Shown: positions 9,131-16,501, counted from the stretch's first letter. The stretch is 20,722 nucleotides of DNA from Thalassiosira profunda (GCA_036939355.1 JALLAP010000671.1:1-20722), one strand, 5' to 3'. Translations and numbers: made by a program. Notes: generated by a model from the sequence alone, not told the origin.

Positions 9131-9780
9131 TCACTCCACATCGCTCGACGACGTCTTGATGTCTTCGTCCTCCGCCGTGCATTCGCCACTCTGCCTCACG
9201 TTGAGCCCATACGCCGTGCTAGAGAAGCATAGATGAGGTCATTCGACCAAGCAAACATCAAAGAAGCAACAGACACTCACCAGGGATTAGAATACTCGTT
9301 GCCGTCGCACGCACACACTAAGCGATACATCCGATTGCACCGGTGTGAGACGGCCGTGCACACGCCCTCTTGCTCTATGTCTGGATCGGGACATTCCCCT
9401 ATCTGCAACGGATGACGTGAGAGGAAATGAATAAATGTGAAATGTGAGCGTCTCTGGGTTCAAAGGCAGCATACGACGACGAGCATATCACGTGTCCCAC
9501 TCACCCCCGACAGTTTGCAATATTGTCCCGGTGGGCATCCCTGCTGGTCCCACCCTCTCTCGTTGCCGGACGGATTGCACGGCTGCCCCGCGGCCTCGAC
9601 CGTCTGGCTCTGGTGGGCGAAGTTGCGCAGGCCGGCGGAGAGGTCCTCGACGGCGAGCGACGGCGACGCGGCCATCGCCGCGAGGGCGAGCAGGAGGGAT
9701 GCGCTGGGAAGGGATCGAAGGTGCAAGTTGCGCAGGCCGGCGGAGAGGTCCTCGACGGCGAGCGACGGCGACGCGGCCAT
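9131..9780 (-). CDS. Secreted Kazal-type protease inhibitor-like protein, three exons (5' end uncertain)
   Basis: Exons read leftward are 9505..9780 (5' limit uncertain), 9281..9402 and 9131..9218. Introns 9403..9504 (102 nt, GTGAGT to TTGCAG, phase 0) and 9219..9280 (62 nt, GTGAGT to CTCTAG, phase 2) join the frame exactly. From ATG 9780 the product has 161 residues. The first exon holds a hydrophobic Leu/Ala-rich secretion signal, duplicated in tandem, then GCPPGQYCKLSG. Exon 2 gives GECPD, GVCTAVSHRC and VCACDGNEYSNP, and exon 3 completes the Kazal pattern with CTAYGLNV and SGEC. This fits the widespread layout of a GQYC cysteine region followed by a Kazal domain, which inhibits serine proteases. 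The frame is open upstream of 9780 to about 9913 with no ATG, so the true start may lie in another upstream exon. The short exons make it easy to miss. Confidence 0.85.
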
Positions 9781-9828
9781 CGCCGCGAGGGCGAGCAGGA
9801 GGGATGCGCTGGGAAGGGATCGAAGGTG
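9620..9828 (-). repeat. Exact 104-bp tandem duplication (period 105 bp) in the Kazal gene signal region
   Basis: Copies at 9620-9723 and 9725-9828 are identical over 104 bp and separated by one base, giving a 105-bp (35-codon) period. On the minus strand each unit encodes a hydrophobic SLLLALAAMAASPSLA segment plus VEDLSAGLRN, so two complete signal-like segments lie head to tail in frame. No N separates them and the length differs from the 72-bp assembly duplications nearby, but an assembly cause is not excluded. Confidence 0.95.
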
Positions 9829-10135
9829 TGGTGAGGAGTTATGTTCTGCCGGGCCGGCAGGGTTGGCCGCTTCTTTGGACCCGCCAGGTCCCAGTTTGAG
9901 GCACGATCAAAGCCAGCAAAGCAAGACAACCAAAAACACGCGTCCCCACGACACAAAGAGATCGCTTTGCTTCTCGCCGTTTTGATCGCCATGTTGTTTT
10001 GGCGAGTCCGAGCTTCTCGCCTCGCGAGAGCCGCAGAGCCGCAAAAACACTTGGCCGGCCCTCCATGCCGGCGCCGCCAGCAGCCCCCCTGCACCTCCCA
10101 CGCGCATCCCTTACACCAACAGATACACCGCCACC
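9829..10135. promoter_or_regulatory. Divergent region between Kazal gene and SNRNP40
   Basis: This 307-bp region lies ahead of the SNRNP40 start and contains the unresolved 5' end of the Kazal gene. A minus-strand ATG at 9990-9992 opens a frame that could supply a first exon if spliced, but I cannot place the junction with confidence. The SNRNP40 ATG sits in a good eukaryotic context (ccgccaccATGa). No other element is recognised. Confidence 0.35.
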
Positions 10136-11733
10136 ATGACGGACGATATCAGTGTGAAGAAGATGAAGGGTAAGATTTGTGCGCAATCTGAGCCTCGGCT
10201 GTCAATAAGCACGGTGCACCAACTAACACCACTTCATGCAAAATCTGCCAGTGGCCCAACTCAAGGCCGCCCTCAAGAAGCGCGGCCTCGCGACGGACGG
10301 GCTGAAGGCGGACCTCGCGAAACGCCTCCAGGCGCACCTCGACGAGCAGGCGGCGGCCGACGCGGTGGCGCCTGCTGTGGAAGAGGAGGTAGTTGCCAAC
10401 GCTCCGCCGGAAGAGGAGGAAATGGCCGACGTCGCCGCCCCCGCCCCCGCCCCCCAGCCGGACGAGGAGGAAATAAAAATGGCCGACGTGGAGGAAATGG
10501 CCGACGCCGCCGACCCCGAGCCCTCCCCGAAGCGCCCGCGCCGCGGCGACGACGACAACCACCAGGCGGTGACTCTGTACGCCCCGCCCCTCGAGGACGA
10601 CGTCGATCGGCAGCCGAACATCCGCACGTCGTCCCTCGCCGAGCCGACGATGAAGCTGTCGGGGCACAAGGGGAGCGTGTACTGCCTGGCGTACGATCCC
10701 CTAGGGGAGGTGCTGTGCAGCGGGTCCTTCGATTCGACGTGCTTGCTGTGGAAGGGTGAGTGAACACACATGCACCTGNGAGGTGCTGTGCAGCGGGTCC
10801 TTCGATTCGACGTGCTTGCTGTGGAAGGGTGAGTGAACACACATGCACCTGATTGCAATAATGTCGACACAAAATCACATCTAACTCTGTCCCAACTTAC
10901 GACCCAATTGCAAATCATCAGCGGGCGGGAAATGCGAGAATCTCAACGTGCTCTCGGGGCACAAGAATGCCATCCTCGACGTGACCTTCACGAACGATTC
11001 GGAAAAGATCGTCACGGCATCCGCGGATTACAATCTGGGGGTGTACGATGCCATGACGGGGGAGCGCATCAAGCGCTTCATGGGCCACGGCGGGATCGTG
11101 AACGCCGTGGACGTGTGCCGGGAGGGATCGGCCTCCCTCGCCGTCAGCGCGAGCGACGACTGCACCGCGCGGCTGTGGGACACGCGCGTGCGGGGGGAGG
11201 TGGGGCGCTTCGAGGACGACTACCAAATCACGGCCGTGGCGTACGCGAACGACGGAAACGCGGTGTACACGGGCGGGATCGACAACTGCATCACGTGCTG
11301 GGACGTGCGGGCGATGCACAAGAGCATGACGATGAAGGGACACGCGGACACCATCACGTGCCTGGCGTTGAATCCCAAGGGCACTCACCTCCTCAGCAAT
11401 TCCATGGACGGGACACTGCGCACGTGGGACATACGGCCGTTCGTGGACGATGCTGCGGGGAGGAAGAAGCGACACGACAAAACCTTTGTGGGGGGTACGC
11501 ACAACGCAGAGAAGGGACTGCTGAACTGCGCATGGTCGGCCAATGGAACGCTTGTCACGGGAGGCAGCGCTGATCGGGTAGTTCACATTTGGGATGAACC
11601 GAGCGCAGAAGAGCTCTATGTCTTGCCTGGACATGTTGGATGCGTCAACTCAGTGGTGTTTCATCCGAAAGAAAATGTCGTTGCTTCTGCCTCTTCTGAC
11701 AAATCGATTTTGGTGGGCGAGTTGAGCTCCTAA
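10136..11733 (+). CDS. SNRNP40: U5 snRNP 40 kDa WD40 protein with N-terminal SAP domain
   Basis: A spliceosomal U5 snRNP component (human SNRNP40/WDR57). Exons are 10136..10169, 10252..10755 and 10922..11733, 449 residues. Intron 1 (10170..10251, 82 nt, GTAAGA to TGCCAG, phase 1, with AACTAAC) joins KKMK to VAQLK. Intron 2 starts at 10756 and ends at 10921; it is 166 nt as assembled but about 93 nt once the 72-bp copy plus N is removed. The N-terminus forms a SAP-type DNA/RNA-binding helix-loop-helix (VAQLKAALKKRGLATDGLK, residues about 12-45), then an acidic EEMADV repeat stretch and a basic PKRPRR. Seven WD repeats follow (LSGHKGSV, LSGHKNAI, MGHGGIV, DDYQITA, MKGHADTI, THNAEKGLL, LPGHVGCV), ending ASSDKSILVGEL, closely matching human SNRNP40. 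The SAP domain is not in the human protein. Confidence 0.93.
10707..10851. repeat. 72-bp duplication around a single N (assembly scar 1)
   Basis: 10707-10778 and 10780-10851 are identical over 72 bp with one N at 10779. The copies span the last 49 nt of SNRNP40 exon 2 and the first 23 nt of its second intron. Two other N's in the window have exactly the same 72-bp structure, so this is read as an unmerged contig overlap, not biology. Confidence 0.95.
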
Positions 11734-11830
11734 AGTGGGGGTGTTGTTTACTTCCAAGCAGCACATTATTTTTAAGAGGTGATAATGCAGACATTCGTTA
11801 TTAGGTTCAGTTTCGACCACGCTCACCACT

Positions 11831-11886
11831 GACGCTCTTCTATTCGATCTTCGCGCCCTCATAATGCCCGTACCCAGATCCGGCTA
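11831..11886 (-). pseudogene. Stray fragment of the P-loop/RGG gene 3' coding end
   Basis: This stretch matches 13733-13791 on the same strand with about six substitutions and two single-base gaps over about 56 columns (roughly 85% by eye). The source stretch encodes GYRHYDGREDPNRR near the C-terminus of the P-loop/RGG protein. The two gaps would disrupt that frame, so it is a noncoding relic. It abuts the telomere-like repeats. Confidence 0.8.
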
Positions 11887-11935
11887 GGGTTAGGTTGAGG
11901 GTTGGGACTAGGGTTAGTGTTAGGGTTAGGGTTAT
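11884..11935 (+). repeat. Interstitial degenerate telomeric repeat, TTAGGG type
   Basis: About 50 bp made of TAGGGT/TTAGGG-like hexamers with variants (TTGAGGG, TTGGGAC, TTAGTG), ending in two perfect units, TTAGGGTTAGGG. The G-rich strand is the plus strand. TTAGGG is the telomere unit of many stramenopiles and other eukaryotes. Coding genes on both sides show it is internal, not a chromosome end. Confidence 0.85.
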
Positions 11936-12277
11936 TTTCTCAACTGCCCCCGAATCCTTTAGACTCGAATCCTGCATGCCTTCTTCTCGTTGTTCGAAGT
12001 GCCCACCACCCTCCCTCACCACCCGCCTCGCACCGTTGCGTTCGCATCTGTTCGCGGGCACCGCACCTCCCCCACACCGCGGCGGCACTTGGTCAACTCT
12101 CACTCCTCCCTGCTCCTCCTCGCCCCCGCTCTAGATGAGATCCTCATCGTCGCCAATCTCTGCGCGGCAGTGAACGAAACTATGCAAGAACTGCCCGAGC
12201 AGAAGCAGCCGCGTCGAACGAGCTTGCCGGCACCACCAAGCACACCCAACTTCGTCACCAAATAGTGAGAGCGCGCG

Positions 12278-13651
12278 ATGGGTGGCACCTGGAAGCTGCG
12301 ACGACTGGCCATTGCAATCGTTTCCGTATTCACCCACGTGCGCTTTGGCATCCGTCTTGACGAGAGCCAAGCCCTCCACGATAGGAGTACACCATACACA
12401 ATTGCATCACTGATCAGCAACCCGTACCTGGGATGGCAACCTATTCGTGGCCTCTCTACTGGTGCTCCGCCATCTTTCTCTTGGAGATCTTGTTTCAAGG
12501 ATATTGCGCCGGCAAACAAATCAGACGGGTGCCTAGAATATGACATTGGGGAGCCACCGGCAGTGAACGAAAGCTGGATCCCAGATGTTACGATGCTGCG
12601 CAAGATGGCGTTGCATGGCGTTGACATAAACGGGAATCCATTCCCTCCTCGCCTCCCACCGGAGCTGTGCGAGGACATTCCTGTTGGTGGCGGAGGCACC
12701 GACGCAAACAAGAAATGCTTTACCGAGTCCAAAATCCGCCCTGTGCCTGTGGGGGCTTTGGACGCCGAGGTTCCTACTCCCAAGGTATTGTGTCTCGTGT
12801 ATACCATGGCAGATGCCCATTCCACCCGGATTCGTGCCATTCGCGACACGTGGGCGGGAGGATGCGATGGATTCCTCGCCTTCTCTACTGTTTCGGATCC
12901 CCGATTACCGGCCATTTCTCTGGAACACGAGGGAGAAGAGTCCTACGACAATATGTGGCAAAAGGTGAGTCTGTTGAGTGGTGCTGGCCAACCTTTTCTA
13001 CCTGTTACTCATACCTCATTATACGGCTGCCTTCTCTATGTCGACAATATGTGGCAAAAGGTCCGGAGCATTTGGACGTTCGTTGGGTATCACTATTTCG
13101 AGGACTTTGATTGGTTCTACCTTGGTGGAGACGATCTGTTCGTGATACCTGACAATCTGCGGGCATATTTAGCCTCTCTGGCCTTTAGCGAAGGGGGCGA
13201 CCCGAGGAAAACAGCGTACTACGTCGGGAGGAGGTACAGCCATCGGAAGACTGGCCGCTACAACAGTGGCGGACCCGGCTATGCCCTCTCACGCGCAACA
13301 CTTCGGAGGTTACTCGTCCATGACAAGCAGTTTCTGAGCGAAGAACAGTGTTTCTCCCTCGAACGGACATCAGCCGAAGATGTGAGGATGGCCCGCTGCC
13401 TCAGTAGTCTGGGTATTGATTATGTTGATACGCGAGACGACAAGGGAAGAGAACGGTTCCATCCCATGCCCCCTGGATGGCATTTCAATTGGTCGCCTAG
13501 CCTCCGTCAATACAGCTGGTGGCCGAGGCATCAGCGAGAATGGAATCTTTTGCCAGGGAAAGACTGCTGTGCGCCAGACAGTGTCAGCTTCCACTATATC
13601 AAACAACCGTCGTTGGTGCGGCACTTGCATGCACTTTTGACATGCTCATAA
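12278..13651 (+). CDS. GT31 family glycosyltransferase, core-1 beta-1,3-galactosyltransferase-like (two exons)
   Basis: A Golgi-type type II glycosyltransferase resembling C1GALT1/Fringe proteins, which add a beta-1,3-linked sugar using a UDP donor. Exons are 12278..12964 and 13061..13651, 425 residues. The intron 12965..13060 (96 nt, GTGAGT to AAAAG, phase 0, stop-free) is removed to give ESYDNMWQKVRSIW, matching the family's ESYxNLWxK motif. A short N-terminal hydrophobic segment (about residues 8-24) is a probable signal anchor. Family motifs seen are RAIRDTW, the DFDWFYLGGDDLFVIPDNL region with a metal-binding GGDD in place of DDD, NSGGPGYALSRATL, and SAEDVRMARCL with the catalytic-type Glu-Asp. 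The acceptor is unknown. The leader has no clear promoter motif. Stops of this gene and the P-loop/RGG gene are 39 bp apart, tail to tail. Confidence 0.9.
   Translation: MGGTWKLRRLAIAIVSVFTHVRFGIRLDESQALHDRSTPYTIASLISNPYLGWQPIRGLSTGAPPSFSWRSCFKDIAPANKSDGCLEYDIGEPPAVNESWIPDVTMLRKMALHGVDINGNPFPPRLPPELCEDIPVGGGGTDANKKCFTESKIRPVPVGALDAEVPTPKVLCLVYTMADAHSTRIRAIRDTWAGGCDGFLAFSTVSDPRLPAISLEHEGEESYDNMWQKVSLLSGAGQPFLPVTHTSLYGCLLYVDNMWQKVRSIWTFVGYHYFEDFDWFYLGGDDLFVIPDNLRAYLASLAFSEGGDPRKTAYYVGRRYSHRKTGRYNSGGPGYALSRATLRRLLVHDKQFLSEEQCFSLERTSAEDVRMARCLSSLGIDYVDTRDDKGRERFHPMPPGWHFNWSPSLRQYSWWPRHQREWNLLPGKDCCAPDSVSFHYIKQPSLVRHLHALLTCS
12946..13062 (+). repeat. 21-bp direct repeats bounding the GT31 intron
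   Basis: 12946-12966 and 13042-13062 are identical over 21 bp and read CGACAATATGTGGCAAAAG followed by GT. They are 96 bp apart, exactly the intron length. The first copy supplies the donor (AG|GT) and the second the acceptor (AAAAG|GT). The 75 bp between them has no visible match elsewhere in the window. Confidence 0.95.
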
Positions 13652-13690
13652 GACAAAGAAGCCTGCAATAGCCTCGACAAATTCACTGAA

Positions 13691-15523
13691 TTAGCGACTG
13701 CGCCCACGACCGCTGCTCCGGCCGCGTCCATGAGATCCTCTTCTGTTTGGATCTTCGCGCCCGTCATAATGCCTGTACCCTGATCCGGCTTGATATTGTC
13801 CAGACGACCAACTGCCCGTTTCTCGCTGCTCGTGGCCGTGGCCCCCTCCCCTTCCTTGATTGCTGTATGCTCTCCTGTCATTCTGATGACTGCCACCCAA
13901 GTGATAGTTGGAGCGGCCACCTCTCCCACCATAGCGTCCACTCCTCCCACCGTAACCCCGGCCTCTACCCCCGAAATAGCCTCCCTGTTGCCGGTTGTGG
14001 TGATAGTCGTCTCTCCGGGGTTGGTTGTTTCGTTGGTATCTGTTGTTTCTATCACCATTGCCAGTGCTATGTGCCAGAGATACTGTCCGATCAGCATTCA
14101 TTCGGTAACCGGCCATCTTTGCCAGCTCCGAATCCAATCGAAACTTGGCATTGCTCAGACTGCTCTCCGCGCGCGTTCCCTCTTTTGGATAGTCTTTGTT
14201 TGCCTCTGCGACGGCCGATGCCAGTAGCGACTCCACTCGAACCATTGCGTCAGAAATAGCGTTGCTCGGAATATAACGTCCCGTGTTGCAGAACCGCAGC
14301 AAGTTGCGCGTGAACAAAGTCTGCCGGTCCAATTTTGGCAAACAGAGGAGTTGGCCAACGCCTTCCTTTGCCTCAATGTCCGCATCCGCTGCTACAGTCG
14401 CATCGCTTTCGTGATGTTTGCGGTATTCTCTCCTCGACACGTGCTCACGTATCATCTCACAGGCCTCCATCCCACCGAAGACGATAAACTGCACGGGACG
14501 TCCGCTATTCGAAGCTGCTTCCAATGCATTCTTGAATTCTCGTGGACGCGTATTCGTGTTCCCCCACGATAGAGGCTTAGCTGGCGAATGGACTCGGGCG
14601 TCAGCCGCTGTTGTATTGAGCAAATGCAGCGCTTCGTCCAGTGCGGAGGTGTTGGGATGAACCATTTGCTCGCCCGATAACTGTTGAAGCAAGTCCAACG
14701 GGCGGGGGCGGAATATGCTCTCAACAACGAACAACTCGATCGTCTCTGGAAGCATTTGCTCATTTTCATTTGATGCATGTTGCTGTTGTATCACTTGCTC
14801 CACTGCATCAATCAGATCATCTTGCGGTGTCTTCGCACCCCCTTCGCCAGTTCCGGCGTTTCCTTTCAGACGCAACGCAAATTCATCAGGACCAAATACT
14901 CCCGAAAGTCGCTGTATAACCGTGACCAACTCCTCGTTGCTTGGGTCAAGTATCCTCTCACGTATTGTTTTGCCGAATATCGTTTCGTTGAGCGACGGAT
15001 AATATGCCCCTGTGCATGATGCTGCATCCTCCGTTGCGTTGCCAAGAAAGTAGCCGGTGGGCACCGGAACGTACACAAGTGTTTGATCGTCGATAGTGAC
15101 GTCAACGCCAGCCGAGAATGCCTCTTCTTTTGTCATGTCCTCATTTTTGTGAAACGATTGGCCGAAGATCTGCTTCAGGACTGTTGTCTTCCCCGCGCAC
15201 TGAGGGCCCACGGTGATGTACAGCGTCCCCTTGGGCTTGCGCTCTGCCATCACATCAGACTTCATTGGCGACGGTCTCATTTTCTTCGGCGATGGATGGC
15301 TTTCGGCATCGTGTAAAGAACCTTGATTCATGGCGCTCATTTGCAATCGTCGGCGCGCTGCTACGACGAACTTATTTCCCGGCGACCAGATGTTGCTTGA
15401 GGTGATGGGCGGGAGTTGATGTCCCTGAAACCCGAGAACGAATGATGTAGACGCAGCGATGCAGCCCGATACTAAGCAATAAATAAGGGCACTGATAGGC
15501 GAGTATGATGCTCCCGGTGCCAT
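13691..15523 (-). CDS. P-loop NTPase-like protein with RGG-rich C-terminal tail
   Basis: 610 residues from ATG 15523, or 549 from ATG 15340. A Walker A motif GPQCAGKT (about residues 108-115) after a beta strand LYITV, followed by TIDDQ and later FIVFGGME, suggests a small kinase-like P-loop fold. Conserved-looking blocks ESIFRPRPLDLL and WGNTNTRPREFKNAL (the latter ahead of RPVQFIVF) are family-like, but I cannot name the family. The last 130 residues are rich in Arg, Gly, Tyr and Asn with RGG/RGR repeats, typical of RNA-binding and condensate-forming tails. The longer form starts with a hydrophobic stretch ending AASTSFVLGF, then a Ser/Arg-rich, acid-poor segment, a possible ER or plastid presequence. 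The shorter start directly follows GATTGCAA. RNA end processing is a guess. It is single-exon as read. Confidence 0.75.
   Translation of the reverse strand: MAPGASYSPISALIYCLVSGCIAASTSFVLGFQGHQLPPITSSNIWSPGNKFVVAARRRLQMSAMNQGSLHDAESHPSPKKMRPSPMKSDVMAERKPKGTLYITVGPQCAGKTTVLKQIFGQSFHKNEDMTKEEAFSAGVDVTIDDQTLVYVPVPTGYFLGNATEDAASCTGAYYPSLNETIFGKTIRERILDPSNEELVTVIQRLSGVFGPDEFALRLKGNAGTGEGGAKTPQDDLIDAVEQVIQQQHASNENEQMLPETIELFVVESIFRPRPLDLLQQLSGEQMVHPNTSALDEALHLLNTTAADARVHSPAKPLSWGNTNTRPREFKNALEAASNSGRPVQFIVFGGMEACEMIREHVSRREYRKHHESDATVAADADIEAKEGVGQLLCLPKLDRQTLFTRNLLRFCNTGRYIPSNAISDAMVRVESLLASAVAEANKDYPKEGTRAESSLSNAKFRLDSELAKMAGYRMNADRTVSLAHSTGNGDRNNRYQRNNQPRRDDYHHNRQQGGYFGGRGRGYGGRSGRYGGRGGRSNYHLGGSHQNDRRAYSNQGRGGGHGHEQRETGSWSSGQYQAGSGYRHYDGREDPNRRGSHGRGRSSGRGRSR
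15341..15348 (-). promoter_or_regulatory. GATTGCAA motif abutting the internal ATG of the P-loop/RGG gene
   Basis: On the minus strand GACGATTGCAA is followed directly by ATGAGC, the second candidate start (codon 62). The same GACGATTGCA string precedes the transporter ATG. It may mark a second transcription start giving a form without the hydrophobic N-terminus. Confidence 0.35.
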
Positions 15524-15982
15524 TGCGAATGGTCAACGCATCAGTTCCTGCCCGATCATGTCATGATTGGTGGCCGCCTCTTTGATGTGTGGCTCTCTCT
15601 AGGAGAGGAGCGGGCTGACGTACGTACGCAGTACCTATCGTAAGTAGAAGTGGCCGGATGCGTGAGAGGGACGGAGGGGCTCTGTGCTCTGTCCTGGCGG
15701 CTCTGTTCTCTGTTACTCGTACACTCTGTTCATTCTCACACCATATCGCTGCTGTTTGAAGGGACAATGAATCGATAGAGGTATATTCGACCCTATCATG
15801 TTGTCATTAAAAAGAAATCGACACTTTGTTCCCAACTTTCTGTTGCCCCTTCCTGTGATGGGTCTGTTGTTGCAGCCAATCACTCTTCCTGAATGCCCCC
15901 ATCGACCTTTTTCAAACTCAGCAATGAATGTCTTGCCGAGTAGATTGTACCGGGCGGCAGCGGCAACATTTGCAGCGCCCAA
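15524..15982. promoter_or_regulatory. Upstream region of the P-loop/RGG gene, behind FKBP
   Basis: This 459-bp region lies between two leftward genes (FKBP stop 15983, P-loop/RGG start 15523). It contains a 10-bp palindrome CGTACGTACG (15619-15628) about 100 bp ahead of the start, and a stretch with repeated CTCTGT (about 15677-15730). A minus-strand open frame fills much of 15713-15982 but has no recognisable protein character. No gene is supported. Confidence 0.4.
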
Positions 15983-16501
15983 TCAGAGATCCTGTCCTTC
16001 CTTCCCCAAAATCTCGATATCTTTGCAACAGAAAGAAGCAGGTCAATTGAAAAGATAAACATACGAGATAAGTGGAAAATCGCACCCCGACTTCTTACCG
16101 AACATCAGGTCCGAATTAGCCGGAATGTAAAAGCCGCCCCCGCCCGGCCGGCCCATCTCTCTCGCCCCGTACCCCTTGTCGGACGGCACGCTCAGCCACG
16201 CCCGCTCTCCCTCCTTCATTTTGAGCACGCCCTCCGTCCAGCCCTCGATCAACCCCACGCCGGGCTGAAATGCAAAGGGAGAATCGCGATCGGCCCCGTC
16301 GGATTGCCGGGTGGACCAGCCCGCGGGCGTCTTCGTGCCGTCGGCGTTTTTGATGTACAGGGTGACGTGAGAGGAGTAGCGGGTGGACGAGTTGACGGCC
16401 GGGCCGCCTCCAGGCGATTGGGTTTCGACGGTGACCTCCATCGCGAAGGCGGCGGCGGCGAGGACGATGGCGGAGAGTAGGATGAGGGTGAGGGAGCGCA
16501 T
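15983..16501 (-). CDS. Secretory FKBP-type peptidyl-prolyl isomerase-like protein (two exons)
   Basis: Exons are 16099..16501 and 15983..16020 read leftward, 146 residues. The intron 16021..16098 (78 nt, GTAAGA to TTGCAAAG, phase 1) restores the family's last strand, SDLMF joined to DIEILGKEG. A clear N-terminal signal peptide (RSLTLILLSAIVLAAAAFA) sends it to the secretory route; the AAAFAM junction loosely resembles the ASAFAP plastid-targeting site of diatoms, but the following residues are acidic, so ER/secreted is preferred. FKBP landmarks seen are VTLYIKN, LIEGWTEGVLKMKEGERAWLSV (the pocket Trp kept), YGA and the final LMFDIEIL. The usual Phe-Asp-Ser strand is replaced by PAGWSTR and an insertion, so two pocket residues are missing and isomerase activity is doubtful. 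Confidence 0.88.

Larger units (their letters stand above)
11734..12277. other. Gene-free interval between SNRNP40 and GT31 gene
   Basis: This 544-bp interval has no supported gene. It holds a stray copy of the P-loop/RGG gene's 3' end (11831-11886) directly followed by degenerate telomeric repeats (11884-11935). The rest is pyrimidine-rich. An open frame from ATG 11990 to the TAG at 12263-12265 is in the same frame as the GT31 gene but stops 12 nt before its ATG. It looks like leader sequence, not an exon. Confidence 0.5.

Noticed and set aside
9437..9985. Plus-strand open frames with internal repeats
   Set aside because: The repeat is the minus-strand signal-peptide duplication read on the wrong strand; the minus strand gives a Kazal domain with exact splice phases.
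10727..10740. TTCGATTCGA string resembling a tRNA T-loop
   Set aside because: It lies inside SNRNP40 coding sequence, with no acceptor stem or anticodon arm around it.
10707..10851. 72-bp repeats as genuine tandem duplications or a satellite
   Set aside because: The same exact length occurs at three unrelated genes, always with a single N between copies, which indicates assembly.
10149..10918. Long minus-strand open frames opposite SNRNP40 exons 1-2
   Set aside because: They arise from GC-rich codons of the opposite strand, and one runs through the N and the duplicated 72 bp.
11990..12265. Open frame of 91 codons just upstream of and in frame with the GT31 gene
   Set aside because: It ends in a TAG before the GT31 ATG, has no recognisable domain, and the GT31 ATG already opens a signal anchor.
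15713..15982. Minus-strand open frame of 89 codons downstream of FKBP
   Set aside because: Most of it is 3' flank of FKBP; no motif or likely start context supports a gene.
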